Below are positions 38,049 through 47,481 of a stretch of DNA of 64,000 nucleotides, piece by piece. A program made the translations under genes and the position numbers. The notes beneath the pieces are model-generated. The model made no database searches, had not been told where the DNA came from, and worked only from the letters and a program-made list of their open reading frames with translations. Each line of letters begins with the position of its first letter. Within the stretch, counting starts at the first letter, position 1. Source of the stretch: Candidatus Solibacter usitatus (GTDB lineage: Bacteria > Acidobacteriota > Terriglobia > Bryobacterales > Bryobacteraceae); contig JACRBC010000129.1 in NCBI GenBank assembly GCA_016213245.1, forward strand, positions 1 to 64,000. Reading direction: 5' to 3'.

Positions 38049-38537
38049 ATGAGACCCAACCTCGATTCCCTCGCCGAAGAGATCCAGCAGCACCTTGAGG
38101 CGGAGCACTTCATCATCTTCCACTCGATGAGCCGGGTGATGGAAGACGGGCCGCTCGTGCATTGGGACACGACGCGGCAGGCGGATTACCGCCGGTTCCT
38201 GGAGTGCGCGCTGCAACTGGGTGTGCGGCTGATCCACTTCCACTCGCGCGAGTTCCGGGCGCAGCATCGCGAGGAGGCGCTCGGCCTGCTGGAGGAAGCC
38301 GAGGTGGCGCGCGACGACAAGCGGGCGCTGGAGCGGCGGATCAAGGAACTGGCCATCTACGAGGGCTTTACCTGCGCAATCGAGCTGAGCTTCGACTTCG
38401 AGGGGCGGGTCTACGTCTTCGAGGTCCAGACCGAGTGGTACGACGAATGGCATGACATCCTCGATGAACTCGAGGATGCGGCCCCGGATGAACCGGAAGA
38501 CGGCGCGGGTTACGGCGGCTTCTACTCCAACAACTGA
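38049..38537 (+). CDS. Conserved hypothetical protein
   Basis: Not recognised. 162 residues, acidic, soluble. A helical first half (LDSLAEEIQQHLEAEHFIIFHS) with LVHWDTTRQADYRRFLE, then FDFEGRVYVFEVQTEWYDEW and an acidic tail. It lies 19 nt after the BMC aldehyde dehydrogenase and 5 nt before recJ, so it could belong to either group. No catalytic motif is seen. Confidence 0.6.
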   Translation: MRPNLDSLAEEIQQHLEAEHFIIFHSMSRVMEDGPLVHWDTTRQADYRRFLECALQLGVRLIHFHSREFRAQHREEALGLLEEAEVARDDKRALERRIKELAIYEGFTCAIELSFDFEGRVYVFEVQTEWYDEWHDILDELEDAAPDEPEDGAGYGGFYSNN

Positions 38538-38542
38538 GGGCG

Positions 38543-40312
38543 ATGGCACCTCTCGCGCGCTGGACCATCCCGGAGATCAACGAGCAGGAGGCGGAGTCGC
38601 TGGCTTCGCTGTGCGGCCTCCAACTGCCCGCCGCCCGGGTGTTGCTGGCCCGCGGCTACCACAGCGCGCAGGACGTCGAGCACTTCCTGCGCCCGAAGCT
38701 GAACAACCTGCTCGACCCGTTTGCGATGAAGGGCATGCGCCAGGCGGTTGAGCGCATCCGCATGGCGGTGGACAAGCGCGAGAAGATCCTGCTCTACGGG
38801 GATTACGACGTGGACGGCGTCTCCAGCGTCGTGATTCTCCGCAAGATGTTGGCGCTGATGGGCTGCGAGGCGGACTTCCACGTGCCCGACCGTCTGAAGG
38901 ACGGCTACGGCATGCAGACCTCCGTGGTGGAGCAGGCGGCCCGCGACGGCGTGGATCTGATCATCAGCGTGGACACGGGCATCCGTGCGCTGGAGGCCGT
39001 CAAGGCGGCGCGACGGTTGGGCGTGGACGTGGTGATCACCGACCATCACATGCCGGAGGACGAGTTGCCGCCGGCGGCGGCGATCCTCAACCCGAACCAG
39101 CCGGGCTGCGGCTATCCGAACAAGAACCTGTGCGGCGCCGGGGTGACGTTCAAGCTGATCCAGGCGCTGATGGACCGGGCCGAGTGGCCGCCGGATCGCA
39201 TCGTGAGGTACTCCGATTCGTTCCTGGTGATGGTGGCCATCGCCACCGTGGCCGACGTCGTTCCTCTCACCGGCGAGAATCGGGTGATCGTCAAGCGCGG
39301 GCTGGATGGGCTGGCCAGGACGCGGAATCCGGGCTTGCGCGCGTTGCTGGAAGTCTCCGGCGTGGAGCCGGGCGCGGCGCTCTCGGCCACCGACGTCGGC
39401 TTCCGTGTCTCGCCTCGTATCAACGCCGCCGGCCGTATGGACAATGCCCGGGACGTGGTGGAGATGTTCCTGACCGGCGACGAGCAGAGGGCGCGCGCCA
39501 TCGCCGAACGGCTGGACCTGCTGAATTGCGAGCGGCAGAAAACGGGCGAGGCCATTGTGAAGGCGATCGCGGAGTCGATGATGGACGAGTGCGGCGCGGA
39601 CGGGCCCGGACCGGAGCGCGCCGGGCTGGTGTTCTACTCGCCCGGCTGGCACCGCGGGGTGGTGGGGATCGTCGCCAACCGCGTGGTGGAACTCTTCCAC
39701 CGCCCCGCCATTGTACTGGGGCGGGACGAAAACACCGGCATGGCACAGGGCTCCGGGCGGTCCATCGCCGGCTTCCACCTCCTGGAGGCGCTGGAGGCGA
39801 TCGGAGATGTGTTCACGCGCTTCGGCGGCCATAGGCAGGCGGTGGGCGTGACGCTGCAAGAGGGGCGCGTGGATGAACTGCGGCGGCGATTCAACGACTA
39901 CGCGCTGAACGTGCTGAGCGAGGAGGATCTCGCCCCGGAGCGCGCCATCGACGCCGAATGCCGCATCGAGGAGTTGAGCGACGGCTCGGTGGACGAGGTG
40001 CTGCAACTGGCGCCCTTCGGTCTGGGTAACCGTGCGCCCCTGTTCCTGCTGCGAAACGTGGAGGTCCGCCAGCCGGCCGACCTCTTCGGCCGGGAGAAAG
40101 AGCACGTGCGGGTCAGGCTGCACCAGGGGGAGCGCGCGCTGGTGGCAAAAGGTTGGCGCTTCGCCGGCCGGCTGGAAGAACTGCGCCCGGGAGCGCGCAT
40201 CGACGTGGCCCTGACCTTGGAAGCCGACGCCTTCAGCGCCAAGCGCGGTTACGCGCCCTGGGGCGCCACGCTGCGTGATATCAGGCCGGCGGACTCCACG
40301 GCGGCGGTATGA
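38543..40312 (+). CDS. recJ: Single-stranded-DNA-specific exonuclease RecJ
   Basis: 5'-3' exonuclease of the DHH family working in recombination and repair. LLYGDYDVDGVSS gives the first metal motif, VDTGI and VVITDHHMPE the DHH motif, and FYSPGWHRGVVGIVANRVVE, GSGRSIAGFHL and RFGGHRQAVG the DHHA1 region. A C-terminal OB-fold region includes APFGLGNRAPLF. 589 residues. Five nt after the hypothetical gene. Confidence 0.95.
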   Translation: MAPLARWTIPEINEQEAESLASLCGLQLPAARVLLARGYHSAQDVEHFLRPKLNNLLDPFAMKGMRQAVERIRMAVDKREKILLYGDYDVDGVSSVVILRKMLALMGCEADFHVPDRLKDGYGMQTSVVEQAARDGVDLIISVDTGIRALEAVKAARRLGVDVVITDHHMPEDELPPAAAILNPNQPGCGYPNKNLCGAGVTFKLIQALMDRAEWPPDRIVRYSDSFLVMVAIATVADVVPLTGENRVIVKRGLDGLARTRNPGLRALLEVSGVEPGAALSATDVGFRVSPRINAAGRMDNARDVVEMFLTGDEQRARAIAERLDLLNCERQKTGEAIVKAIAESMMDECGADGPGPERAGLVFYSPGWHRGVVGIVANRVVELFHRPAIVLGRDENTGMAQGSGRSIAGFHLLEALEAIGDVFTRFGGHRQAVGVTLQEGRVDELRRRFNDYALNVLSEEDLAPERAIDAECRIEELSDGSVDEVLQLAPFGLGNRAPLFLLRNVEVRQPADLFGREKEHVRVRLHQGERALVAKGWRFAGRLEELRPGARIDVALTLEADAFSAKRGYAPWGATLRDIRPADSTAAV

Positions 40313-40322
40313 TGGGGCAGTC

Positions 40323-40985
40323 ATGGACCTACGCCGGTTCTGGTCGCTGATCGGCGGCCCGCGGGGCCTCTTCATGCTGGCGGCGCTGGCCGCGGCAGGG
40401 ACGCTCATCCCGTGGAAGTTCGGTTTCCTCTTTCCCGACCCGGCGATCCTGACGGCCTATACGGCCATCGCGGTTCTGTTTGCGTCGAACTTTACCGTGG
40501 ACGGCGTCGTGGGGCAGAAGGAAGATGCGGTGGTGCGGACCACCGTGAGGTGGGGGACGGCCTGGGGATTCGCCGGTTGGGCAGTGATCCTCGGCGCCGC
40601 CTTTGCCGCGCTCGCTCAGTGGAAAGGCCGGCTGGTTCTGCCGCCGGGTCTGACCCTGCTGGCGCTGGGCGCCTTTACGGCGGCAGCGGCCTGGCTGGCC
40701 GCCTGCCTGGCGGCTGTGGCCGCGCTAAGCGTCTCCAGCGCCAAGACGGGCCGCGATCTGATGCGCCTGGGCTTCTTCTTCATTGTGATGGTGCTCATCT
40801 TCGCCACGCGCTTTGGGCCGGCCTCCTGGCAGGAGACGCTGTCACGGCCGTTGCGGCAAGGCCGCTTCCCCTTTACCCTCGCCCTGGCCGTTCCGTTTCT
40901 GCTGGCCGCCGGGTGGTTCTTCCTGCGCCGGACCCGTGCCATGCTGGCCGACCGGCGCCGGGGCTTGTCGATTCTCGACGGCTAA
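40323..40985 (+). CDS. Polytopic membrane protein, unknown
   Basis: 220 residues with about six TM helices and no known family. The ATG at 40323 begins the coding match; the track start lies in recJ. TATGAT ends 9 nt upstream of ATG, but it overlaps the recJ stop, so it may be chance. The C-terminus is basic (LRRTRAMLADRRRG). Confidence 0.55.
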   Translation: MDLRRFWSLIGGPRGLFMLAALAAAGTLIPWKFGFLFPDPAILTAYTAIAVLFASNFTVDGVVGQKEDAVVRTTVRWGTAWGFAGWAVILGAAFAALAQWKGRLVLPPGLTLLALGAFTAAAAWLAACLAAVAALSVSSAKTGRDLMRLGFFFIVMVLIFATRFGPASWQETLSRPLRQGRFPFTLALAVPFLLAAGWFFLRRTRAMLADRRRGLSILDG

Positions 40986-41023
40986 GGTGTCAAGTCTAGG
41001 GCCCGCCCGGCCGATAGCCGAGT

Positions 41024-42364
41024 GTGAGCACTGACGCCGTAATACCTCTGCCCAGCGACGCCGAGAGCCCCCAGGAAGAGTTCAAGTTCGTCCCGCCGGT
41101 CCCGGAGACGATAGAGGAACTGGGAGTTCCACTCTCCATGGTGGAGCAGATGATCCTCAAGATCCTGTACTTCCGCGGGGATTGCTCCGGCCGGCTGCTG
41201 GCCAGCACTCTGGGGCTGAACTACAGCGTCATCGCCCCCATGGTGGAAACCATGAAGCGCCAGCACCTGCTGATGGCCAAGAGCAGCCTCGGCATGGGCG
41301 ACGTCAGTTCGACCTTCGCCATGACCGAGAACGCCCGCGAGCTGGTGCGCGAGCACATCGAGTCCAACTCCTATACCGGCCGCATTCCCGTCCCGCTGGA
41401 GCAGTACACGGTGGGCGTGAAACTCCAGCGGCACAAGAGCGATTGGCTCACGCGGGAAATGCTCGCGAAGGCATTCAGCCACATGGTGATGAACGAGACC
41501 ATCCTGAGCCAGTTGGGGCCGGCGGTGAACGCCGGCAAGTCGTTCCTGATCTACGGCCAGCCGGGTAACGGCAAGACCTTTCTGGCCGAGGGGCTGTTCC
41601 ACATCGCCAGCGAACCGATCTTCGTGCCGTTCGCCATCGAGTACCAGGGCCAGATCATCCAGATCTACGATCCGATCTACCATCACCGCATCGACGAAGA
41701 CGAGCCCGAGATGTCCGCGTTCCACCGCGAGCGCGACTTCGACGGGCGCTGGTTCCGGTGCAAGCGGCCGTTCATCATGTCCGGCGGCGAATTGTCGCTC
41801 GAAATGCTCGACCTGAGTTTCAACCCGGCGTCGAAGGTCTACGACGCGCCGTTTCATCTCAAGGCCAACAACGGCATCTACCTGATCGACGACTTCGGAC
41901 GGCAGAAAGTGAGCCCGACCGAGGTGCTGAACCGCTGGATCGTGCCGATGGAACGCCACATCGACTTTCTGACGTTCCGCACGGGAGGCAAGGCTCAGGT
42001 GCCGTTTGAGTGCTTCCTGGTGTTCTCCACCAACCTGCGGCCGCAGCAGCTCGGCGACGAGGCCTTCCTCAGGCGCATCCAGTACAAGATGTTCGTGCGC
42101 TCGCCGGAACTGGCGGAGTTCACGCTGATCTTCAGGCGCTTCTGCGAGAGCCAGAACATCGAGTGCGACGAGGCGGCGCTGGAGGCCTACCTCGACAAGC
42201 GCTACCTGCGGGCGGGCAAGCCGTTCCGGCGCTGCCAGCCGCGCGACGTCATCACGCACGCCATCGATCTGATCCGCTTCGAGCGGCTCCCGTACCAGTT
42301 GACGGCGGAGGTGCTCGACCGGGCCTTTGAGATGGCCTTCGTCAGCGAGGAGTACGAGGAGTAG
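41024..42364 (+). CDS. AAA+ ATPase with N-terminal winged-helix region
   Basis: 446 residues starting at GTG. Residues 30-105 look like a winged-helix domain (SMVEQMILKILYFRGDC, NYSVIAPMVETMKRQHLL). The AAA+ core has Walker A YGQPGNGKTF and Walker B IYLIDDFGRQ, then FLVFSTNL and QPRDVITHAIDL as sensor regions. The family appears in acidobacteria and other phyla beside pilus or secretion genes, but none lies here. Role unknown; a chaperone or DNA-linked motor is possible. It converges on the MFS gene with a 23-nt overlap. Confidence 0.75.
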   Translation: MSTDAVIPLPSDAESPQEEFKFVPPVPETIEELGVPLSMVEQMILKILYFRGDCSGRLLASTLGLNYSVIAPMVETMKRQHLLMAKSSLGMGDVSSTFAMTENARELVREHIESNSYTGRIPVPLEQYTVGVKLQRHKSDWLTREMLAKAFSHMVMNETILSQLGPAVNAGKSFLIYGQPGNGKTFLAEGLFHIASEPIFVPFAIEYQGQIIQIYDPIYHHRIDEDEPEMSAFHRERDFDGRWFRCKRPFIMSGGELSLEMLDLSFNPASKVYDAPFHLKANNGIYLIDDFGRQKVSPTEVLNRWIVPMERHIDFLTFRTGGKAQVPFECFLVFSTNLRPQQLGDEAFLRRIQYKMFVRSPELAEFTLIFRRFCESQNIECDEAALEAYLDKRYLRAGKPFRRCQPRDVITHAIDLIRFERLPYQLTAEVLDRAFEMAFVSEEYEE

Positions 42365-43559
42365 GCAGCTTCAGCATGAAGACATAGACGGCGACGCCGG
42401 CCGCCAGAACGCAGGACGAGGTCACGAAAGCCGCCAGGAACGTGCCCGTCCGCTCAACGAGGAACCCGGTCACCAGCGGGGCGGCCACACCGCCCATGTT
42501 GCCCACCGCGTTCTGCAACCCGGTCCAGCGGCCGGCTGCCTCGCTGCCCGCCAGGTGCTGGGTCAGCGCCCAGGTGTTGGAGCAATAGAGGCCGATGCCG
42601 GCAAAGGCAAGCACCAGGAAGGTCATGGCGACCCACTCGGACCTGGCGGTGGCGAAGGGCAGCGTCAGAGCGGAGAGAGCCATGCCGCCGATAAGGAAAT
42701 TGCGCCGCAGCGGCGCGACCGCCGCGCCGCTGCGGATGAGCCGGTCCGAGAGCCAGCCGGCGCCGATGGTCACCACCGCCGTGACGCACAGGGGCAAGGC
42801 GTTGAAGACGGCCATCATCCCCATGGAGAAGTGGCGTTCGCGGATGAGGAACGACGGCAGCCAGGTGAGCAGCAGGTACCAGTTGTAGTTGTGGCAGAAC
42901 AGGCCGAGGAAGGTGGCCCAGGCCCGGCGGGTGAGTACGATCTGTTTCCAGCCCGGGCCGGCCGGATGTGCGCCGCCGCCGGGCGGGCGGCGCGGCGCGT
43001 AGTGCAGCCAGGGCCACAGCCAGAGCAGACTGGCGGCGCCGGTGAGGATGAAGAACCAGCGCCAGCCCCACTGGGCGATCATCCAGCCGCCGAGCAGAAC
43101 GCCGATGGCCGGGCCGAACTTGGTAGCCGAGTCGATGACGGAGTTGGCCAGCCCGCGCTCCTCTTCCTGAAAGCCCGTGGCCAGGATCTTGGAGTAGGAA
43201 GGGAAGGCCACCGATTCGCCCGCACCGAGCAGGAGGCGGAATCCCAGCAGCAGGGTGAAACCGTGCGCCACACCCATGCCGAGAGTGGCGGCCGACCAGA
43301 GGAGGAATCCCCAGGCGTAGACGCGGGTTACGTCCCAGCGGTCCACCATCCAACCGCCGGCCACCTGGAGCAGCGCGTAGGTCCAGAAGAAGGCCGAGAG
43401 CAGGAAGCCCATCTGGCTGTCGCGCAGCTTGAGCTCGGTGGTGATCTGAGGGGCGGCGATGCCGAGGTTGCCGCGGTCCATGTAATTGATGAGGACCGAG
43501 ACGGCCAGCAGCAGCAGCAGGGGCCAGTGGCCGGGATGGGGCTTTGTGGATGCAGGCAC
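42342..43559 (-). CDS. MFS transporter, anion:cation symporter type
   Basis: 405 residues with twelve TM helices. SVLINYMDRGNLGIAAPQI near the N-terminus and DSQMGFLLSAFFWTYALLQ are typical of the ACS subfamily for hexuronates, galactonate and related acids. GAGESVAFPSYSKI is another family mark. The start is GTG at 43559, with TATACT 12 nt upstream. Substrate probably a sugar acid, by family. Confidence 0.85.
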   Translation of the reverse strand: MPASTKPHPGHWPLLLLLAVSVLINYMDRGNLGIAAPQITTELKLRDSQMGFLLSAFFWTYALLQVAGGWMVDRWDVTRVYAWGFLLWSAATLGMGVAHGFTLLLGFRLLLGAGESVAFPSYSKILATGFQEEERGLANSVIDSATKFGPAIGVLLGGWMIAQWGWRWFFILTGAASLLWLWPWLHYAPRRPPGGGAHPAGPGWKQIVLTRRAWATFLGLFCHNYNWYLLLTWLPSFLIRERHFSMGMMAVFNALPLCVTAVVTIGAGWLSDRLIRSGAAVAPLRRNFLIGGMALSALTLPFATARSEWVAMTFLVLAFAGIGLYCSNTWALTQHLAGSEAAGRWTGLQNAVGNMGGVAAPLVTGFLVERTGTFLAAFVTSSCVLAAGVAVYVFMLKLPTPRTPR

Positions 43560-43577
43560 GCGTGAGGGGGCAGTATA

Positions 43578-44732
43578 TCAGTTGGCGGGCGGCACGGAGA
43601 CCGAGGCGGGATTGCCGAGCAGGGCGCGGACGCCCTCGTCGCCGTGGCGGCGGTAGAGGGTGTCGACGGCCAGCCAGGACCAGGCGTAGAAGAGGCGGGC
43701 GCTGCCGGTGGTTCGGTCCAATGGGGGCGGCTGGGGGATGAGGCGGGCGCGGGGGATGTCGTCGCGAGGCGGCGGTTCGCCGCTCCAGCGCTGCGCCATT
43801 CCCTCGTGGAACCAGGCGGGGAAGCGGCCGTTGCGAGCCAGGCAGGCGTGTACGATCTCGTGGGCGAGGGTAATGCGCGAGGCGGGACCGAAGCGCTTAC
43901 CTTCCAGCACCACGCGAACGCGGCCGTCGAACTGGCCGCCGCTCCAATCGGCGGCGCCGGTGGAGGCGCGATAGGCGGATTCTCCCTGCACGATGATGGT
44001 CATCGGCTCGCTGATGCCGCAGCGCAGGGCGGCGTCGATGCGGGCGTACTCCATGGCGGCCGCATCGAGGACGGCGGCGGCCTCGGGCTGGGTGAGCTCG
44101 GCGCCGTCGTAGCGCAGCGAGAAGCGCCCGCCGCCGGCCCGCTGGCCGCTCTTGTCGCCGGCGAGTTCGCGGCGCGCCTGCTCGAGCAGCCTGTTGACCG
44201 ATGGGTCGGGCCGGGCGGCAAGCGACTCGCGCCAATAGTCTGCGGCGAGCTGTGCGCGGTCGCTGCGGTAAGCGGCCAGGCCGGCCAGCGCCAGCAGCGA
44301 GGGGTCCCGGCGGGCGGCCGGCAGCAGGGAGGACTCGATCATGTCGAGCGCGCGGCGGGGCTGATTCGTTTCCATCAGCTCGAGCACGCTCCGGACGCTG
44401 GGCTGGGCGCCGATTTCGGCGCGCAGGCGGGTGAGCTCGGCGCGGAGCATCTGGGGCAGGTCGCGCTCGGAGGCGTTGCGCCGGGTTGCCTCGAAGCTCT
44501 CCAGGCCGGTGATCCCGGCGGCGGGGAGGTAGCCGGTTTTGCCGCCGGAGGAGACCTTGTAGCAGGTGCCGATGTCGCCGGAGATGGCAAAGAGGATGCG
44601 CACGGGTGCGCCACCATCCAGCCGGGCGACGACAGCGGCTTCGGCCGAGCAGGCATCGCGCAGGGGCGCGCCGCCCTCGCGCACGGCGGGGGGCGCCAGC
44701 CAGAGGAGCAGCGCCAGAGCGGGAATCGCCAT
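43578..44732 (-). CDS. Secreted gluzincin-type metallopeptidase
   Basis: 384 residues. Signal peptide, a small SH3-like segment (GTCYKVSSGGKTGYLPAAGI near residue 60), a TPR-like helical part, then a peptidase MA-like domain. The zinc motif HEIVH in RITLAHEIVHACLARNG is followed by EGMAQ, which supplies the third ligand. Similar to DUF1570-type proteins. Acts outside the cytoplasm; substrate unknown. Confidence 0.8.
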   Translation of the reverse strand: MAIPALALLLWLAPPAVREGGAPLRDACSAEAAVVARLDGGAPVRILFAISGDIGTCYKVSSGGKTGYLPAAGITGLESFEATRRNASERDLPQMLRAELTRLRAEIGAQPSVRSVLELMETNQPRRALDMIESSLLPAARRDPSLLALAGLAAYRSDRAQLAADYWRESLAARPDPSVNRLLEQARRELAGDKSGQRAGGGRFSLRYDGAELTQPEAAAVLDAAAMEYARIDAALRCGISEPMTIIVQGESAYRASTGAADWSGGQFDGRVRVVLEGKRFGPASRITLAHEIVHACLARNGRFPAWFHEGMAQRWSGEPPPRDDIPRARLIPQPPPLDRTTGSARLFYAWSWLAVDTLYRRHGDEGVRALLGNPASVSVPPAN

Positions 44733-44804
44733 CTATCGGTGGATCGGCGGGCTCAGGAAGAAGCTGTAGGGGCGTGCTATCGTGGATTTCCAGGTAGCAT
44801 TTTC

Positions 44805-45290
44805 ATGAGTGTTCTCGCCAACAAACATTGGCCGCCGTACGCGGCGGGCGCCGGCATCGGCGTACTGAGCTGGTTCGCCTTCTGGAGCGCCGACCATCCG
44901 CTGGGGGTCTCCAGCGTGATGGTGCGGCTTGTGGCGATGGTGGAAAACGCGGTGGCCGCGGACCACGTCTCGGCCACGCCGTACCTGGTCAAATTGCGAC
45001 CGTTTTTCGACTGGGAGTTTGCGCTGGTGGTCGGGCTGATGCTGGGGGCGTGGGCGAGCGCGCGGCTGGGCCGTAGCGGCGGCGGCGAGCCGGTGACGGG
45101 AGGCCGCGCGTGGGAAGCTCTCATTGGCGGATTCCTGCTGCTGTTCGGCGCGCGGCTGGCGGGCGGCTGCACGAGCGGGCACGGCATCTCGGGGTCGCTG
45201 CAACTTGCCGTTTCAGGTTGGGTCTTCTTCATTTGCATCTTCATCTCCGGGATGGCGACGGCGTTCCTGGTGAAGCGGGGGGAGCGATAG
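44805..45290 (+). CDS. YeeE/YedE-family half-transporter 1
   Basis: 161 residues, about four TM helices. The Sulf_transp signature GARLAGGCTSGHGISG carries the conserved Cys that handles thiosulfate or sulfur in YeeE. The ATG at 44805 is chosen because the family begins there. The second half-gene follows after 2 nt. Together they should form one sulfur-compound channel in the inner membrane. Confidence 0.85.
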   Translation: MSVLANKHWPPYAAGAGIGVLSWFAFWSADHPLGVSSVMVRLVAMVENAVAADHVSATPYLVKLRPFFDWEFALVVGLMLGAWASARLGRSGGGEPVTGGRAWEALIGGFLLLFGARLAGGCTSGHGISGSLQLAVSGWVFFICIFISGMATAFLVKRGER

Positions 45291-45292
45291 CC

Positions 45293-45838
45293 ATGTTTGA
45301 TACGGTGCCTCGCATACTTCTGGGCCTGCTGACCGGGTTCCTGTTCGGGTTCCTGCTGCAGAAGGGCCGCGTCTCGGACCGGCGGGTGATCGTGGGGCAG
45401 TTTCTGCTGCGCGACTTCACGGTGATGAAGGTGATGTTGACGGCCATTGTGGTGGGCGGCGCGGGCGTGTACGCCATGCACGCCGCGGGGCTGACGAAAC
45501 TGTTCGTGAAGCCGGCGCAGATGGCGGCGGTGCCGGTGGGGGGGCTGATTTTCGGGGTGGGGATGGTGCTGCTGGGATACTGTCCGGGCACGGCGGCGGC
45601 GGCGGCCGGGGAGGGCAAGCGCGACGCCTGGCTGGGTCTGGCGGGGATGGTGGTGGCGGCGGCGGTGTTTGCGGAGATGGCGGCTGGGTTTTCGAAGTCG
45701 ATCATGACATGGGCTAATCTGGGTCCGGTGACTTTGCCGGACGTGACGGGCGTACCCGCATGGGTGTGGCTGAGCGGATTGGCCGTGGCGGCGCTGTTCC
45801 TGTTCCGATGGCTGGAGAGGAAAGAGGCAAAACAATGA
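45293..45838 (+). CDS. YeeE/YedE-family half-transporter 2
   Basis: 181 residues, about five TM helices. The second conserved Cys motif is GMVLLGYCPGTAAAAAGEG. LLGLLTGFLFGFLLQKGR is the usual opening. It overlaps the DinB gene start as ATGA. The paired small-subunit form contrasts with full-length YeeE. Sulfur uptake or export is expected from the family. Confidence 0.85.
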   Translation: MFDTVPRILLGLLTGFLFGFLLQKGRVSDRRVIVGQFLLRDFTVMKVMLTAIVVGGAGVYAMHAAGLTKLFVKPAQMAAVPVGGLIFGVGMVLLGYCPGTAAAAAGEGKRDAWLGLAGMVVAAAVFAEMAAGFSKSIMTWANLGPVTLPDVTGVPAWVWLSGLAVAALFLFRWLERKEAKQ

Positions 45839-46392
45839 AACTGACGGCAAAATTGACGGGGCTGATGATGTTTGCCGCCCTGGCGCTTTGCGCGCAGGCC
45901 CCGGCCCCCACGGTTGCGAAGATCATGGACAACCAACTCGCCACCATCGAGCGTGAGCTTGTTCCTCTGGTGGAGGCCATCCCGGCGGACAAGATGGGCT
46001 TTGCGCCCACGCAGGGCGAATTCAAGGGCGCCCGGACGTTCGCGCAGCAGGCGACGCACACGGCGGCGGTGGTGTACGCGGTGGCGGCCTCGGCGCTGGG
46101 CGAGAAGAATCCGATCGACATGGGCAAAAACGAGAACGGCCCGGCGACGATCAAGACCAAGGCGGAGGTCCTCGATTTTGTCAAAGCGGCGTTTGCTTAC
46201 GGCCACAAGGCGACGGCGGCGCTGACGGAGAAGAACATGACGGAGATGATGCAGTCGCCGTTTGGCTCGGGCAAGATCCCGCGCCTGTCGGCGGTGTCCA
46301 TCGCCGTGTGGCACAGCTTCGACCACTACGGGCAGATGGCGGTGTATGCGCGGATGAACGGCATTGTGCCGCCGGCGAGCCGGGGGCAATAG
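45835..46392 (+). CDS. DinB-family protein with signal peptide
   Basis: 185 residues. N-terminal signal peptide (LTGLMMFAALALCAQA) then a DinB fold with His residues in QATHTAAVVYAV and AVWHSFDHYGQMAVY. Exported DinB proteins are common in acidobacteria. It is translationally coupled to the YeeE half-gene (ATGA). Confidence 0.8.
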   Translation: MKLTAKLTGLMMFAALALCAQAPAPTVAKIMDNQLATIERELVPLVEAIPADKMGFAPTQGEFKGARTFAQQATHTAAVVYAVAASALGEKNPIDMGKNENGPATIKTKAEVLDFVKAAFAYGHKATAALTEKNMTEMMQSPFGSGKIPRLSAVSIAVWHSFDHYGQMAVYARMNGIVPPASRGQ

Positions 46393-46395
46393 GAC

Positions 46396-47406
46396 GTGGG
46401 GCGCAAACAGCGGTGGGGTGTGCTGGGTGTGGCGGGGATCGCCGTAAACAAGGTGATCCCGGCGATGCAGAAGTGCGAGCACGCCGAGATCACGGCCATC
46501 GCCTCGCGCGACGCGGCGAAGGCGGCCGGGGCGGCCGCGGCGCTGGGCATCGGAAAGCACTATGGCTCGTATGAAGCCCTGCTTGCCGATGGAGAGATCG
46601 ACGTCATCTACAACCCGCTGCCGAACCATCTGCACGTGCCGTGGTCGAAGCGGGCGCTGGAAGCGGGCAAGCATGTGCTTTGCGAAAAGCCGCTGGCGCT
46701 GTCGACGGCCGAGGTGCGCTGCCTGATGGAGGTGCGCGACCGCACCGGACTTCAGGCGGGCGAGGCGTTCATGGTGGCGACGCACCCGCAGTGGCTGCGG
46801 GCGAGAGAGATCGTGCGTTCCGGGCAGATCGGCGAACTGCGGGCTGTCAGCGTGGTGTTCAGCTATTTTAATCGCGACCCGGAAAACGTGCGCAACGTGC
46901 CAGAGTACGGCGGCGGCGGGCTGATGGACATCGGCTGCTACGCGATCTTCGGCTCGCGCTTTCTGTTCGGCGCCGAACCGCTGCGGGCGGCGGGCGTGCT
47001 GGAGCTGGACCCTGACTTCGGCACGGACCGGCTGGCCTCGGCGGCGCTTGAGTTTCCGAACGGCCAGGCGAACTTCGTGTGCTCGATGCAGATGGTTCCG
47101 TCGCAACGCGTGGTGGCTTTGGGCACGCTGGGGCGAATCGAAATCGAGATTCCGTTCAACGCGCCGCCGGACGCGCCGTGCCGGCTGTGGGTGGACGACG
47201 GCTCGGATCTTGCGGGCCGGAGCCGGGTGGAGGAGACGTTCGCGGTGTGCGACCAGTACACGGTGCAGGGGGACGCCTTCAGCCGCGCGGTGATGGGCGA
47301 GGGGGAGGTCCCGGTTCCGCTGGAGGATTCGCTGCGGACCATGGCCGCCATTGAGGCGATCGTGCGCTCCTCGGCCAGCGGGCGGTGGGAAGCGGTCGCT
47401 GCCTGA
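46396..47406 (+). CDS. Gfo/Idh/MocA-family oxidoreductase (cytoplasmic)
   Basis: 336 residues, GTG start. The NAD(P) fold is GVLGVAGIAVNKV; the catalytic region has CEKPLALST and GGGLMDIGCYAI. No signal peptide, unlike the other two such enzymes in this window. It resembles the sugar dehydrogenases acting on free sugars or polyols. Three nt after the DinB stop. Confidence 0.85.
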   Translation: MGRKQRWGVLGVAGIAVNKVIPAMQKCEHAEITAIASRDAAKAAGAAAALGIGKHYGSYEALLADGEIDVIYNPLPNHLHVPWSKRALEAGKHVLCEKPLALSTAEVRCLMEVRDRTGLQAGEAFMVATHPQWLRAREIVRSGQIGELRAVSVVFSYFNRDPENVRNVPEYGGGGLMDIGCYAIFGSRFLFGAEPLRAAGVLELDPDFGTDRLASAALEFPNGQANFVCSMQMVPSQRVVALGTLGRIEIEIPFNAPPDAPCRLWVDDGSDLAGRSRVEETFAVCDQYTVQGDAFSRAVMGEGEVPVPLEDSLRTMAAIEAIVRSSASGRWEAVAA

Positions 47407-47426
47407 ACCGGAATGTGACAAGCCGG

Positions 47427-47455
47427 TTACAAAAGCCGAACGACAGCTATATACT
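47427..47455 (+). promoter_or_regulatory. Sigma-70 promoter of the TonB receptor gene
   Basis: TTACAA and TATACT are separated by exactly 17 nt. The ATG at 47482 follows with the ribosome site GGGAGG. Confidence 0.65.
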
Positions 47456-47481
47456 GGGTGCGCTTCAAGGGAGGTTTCCGA

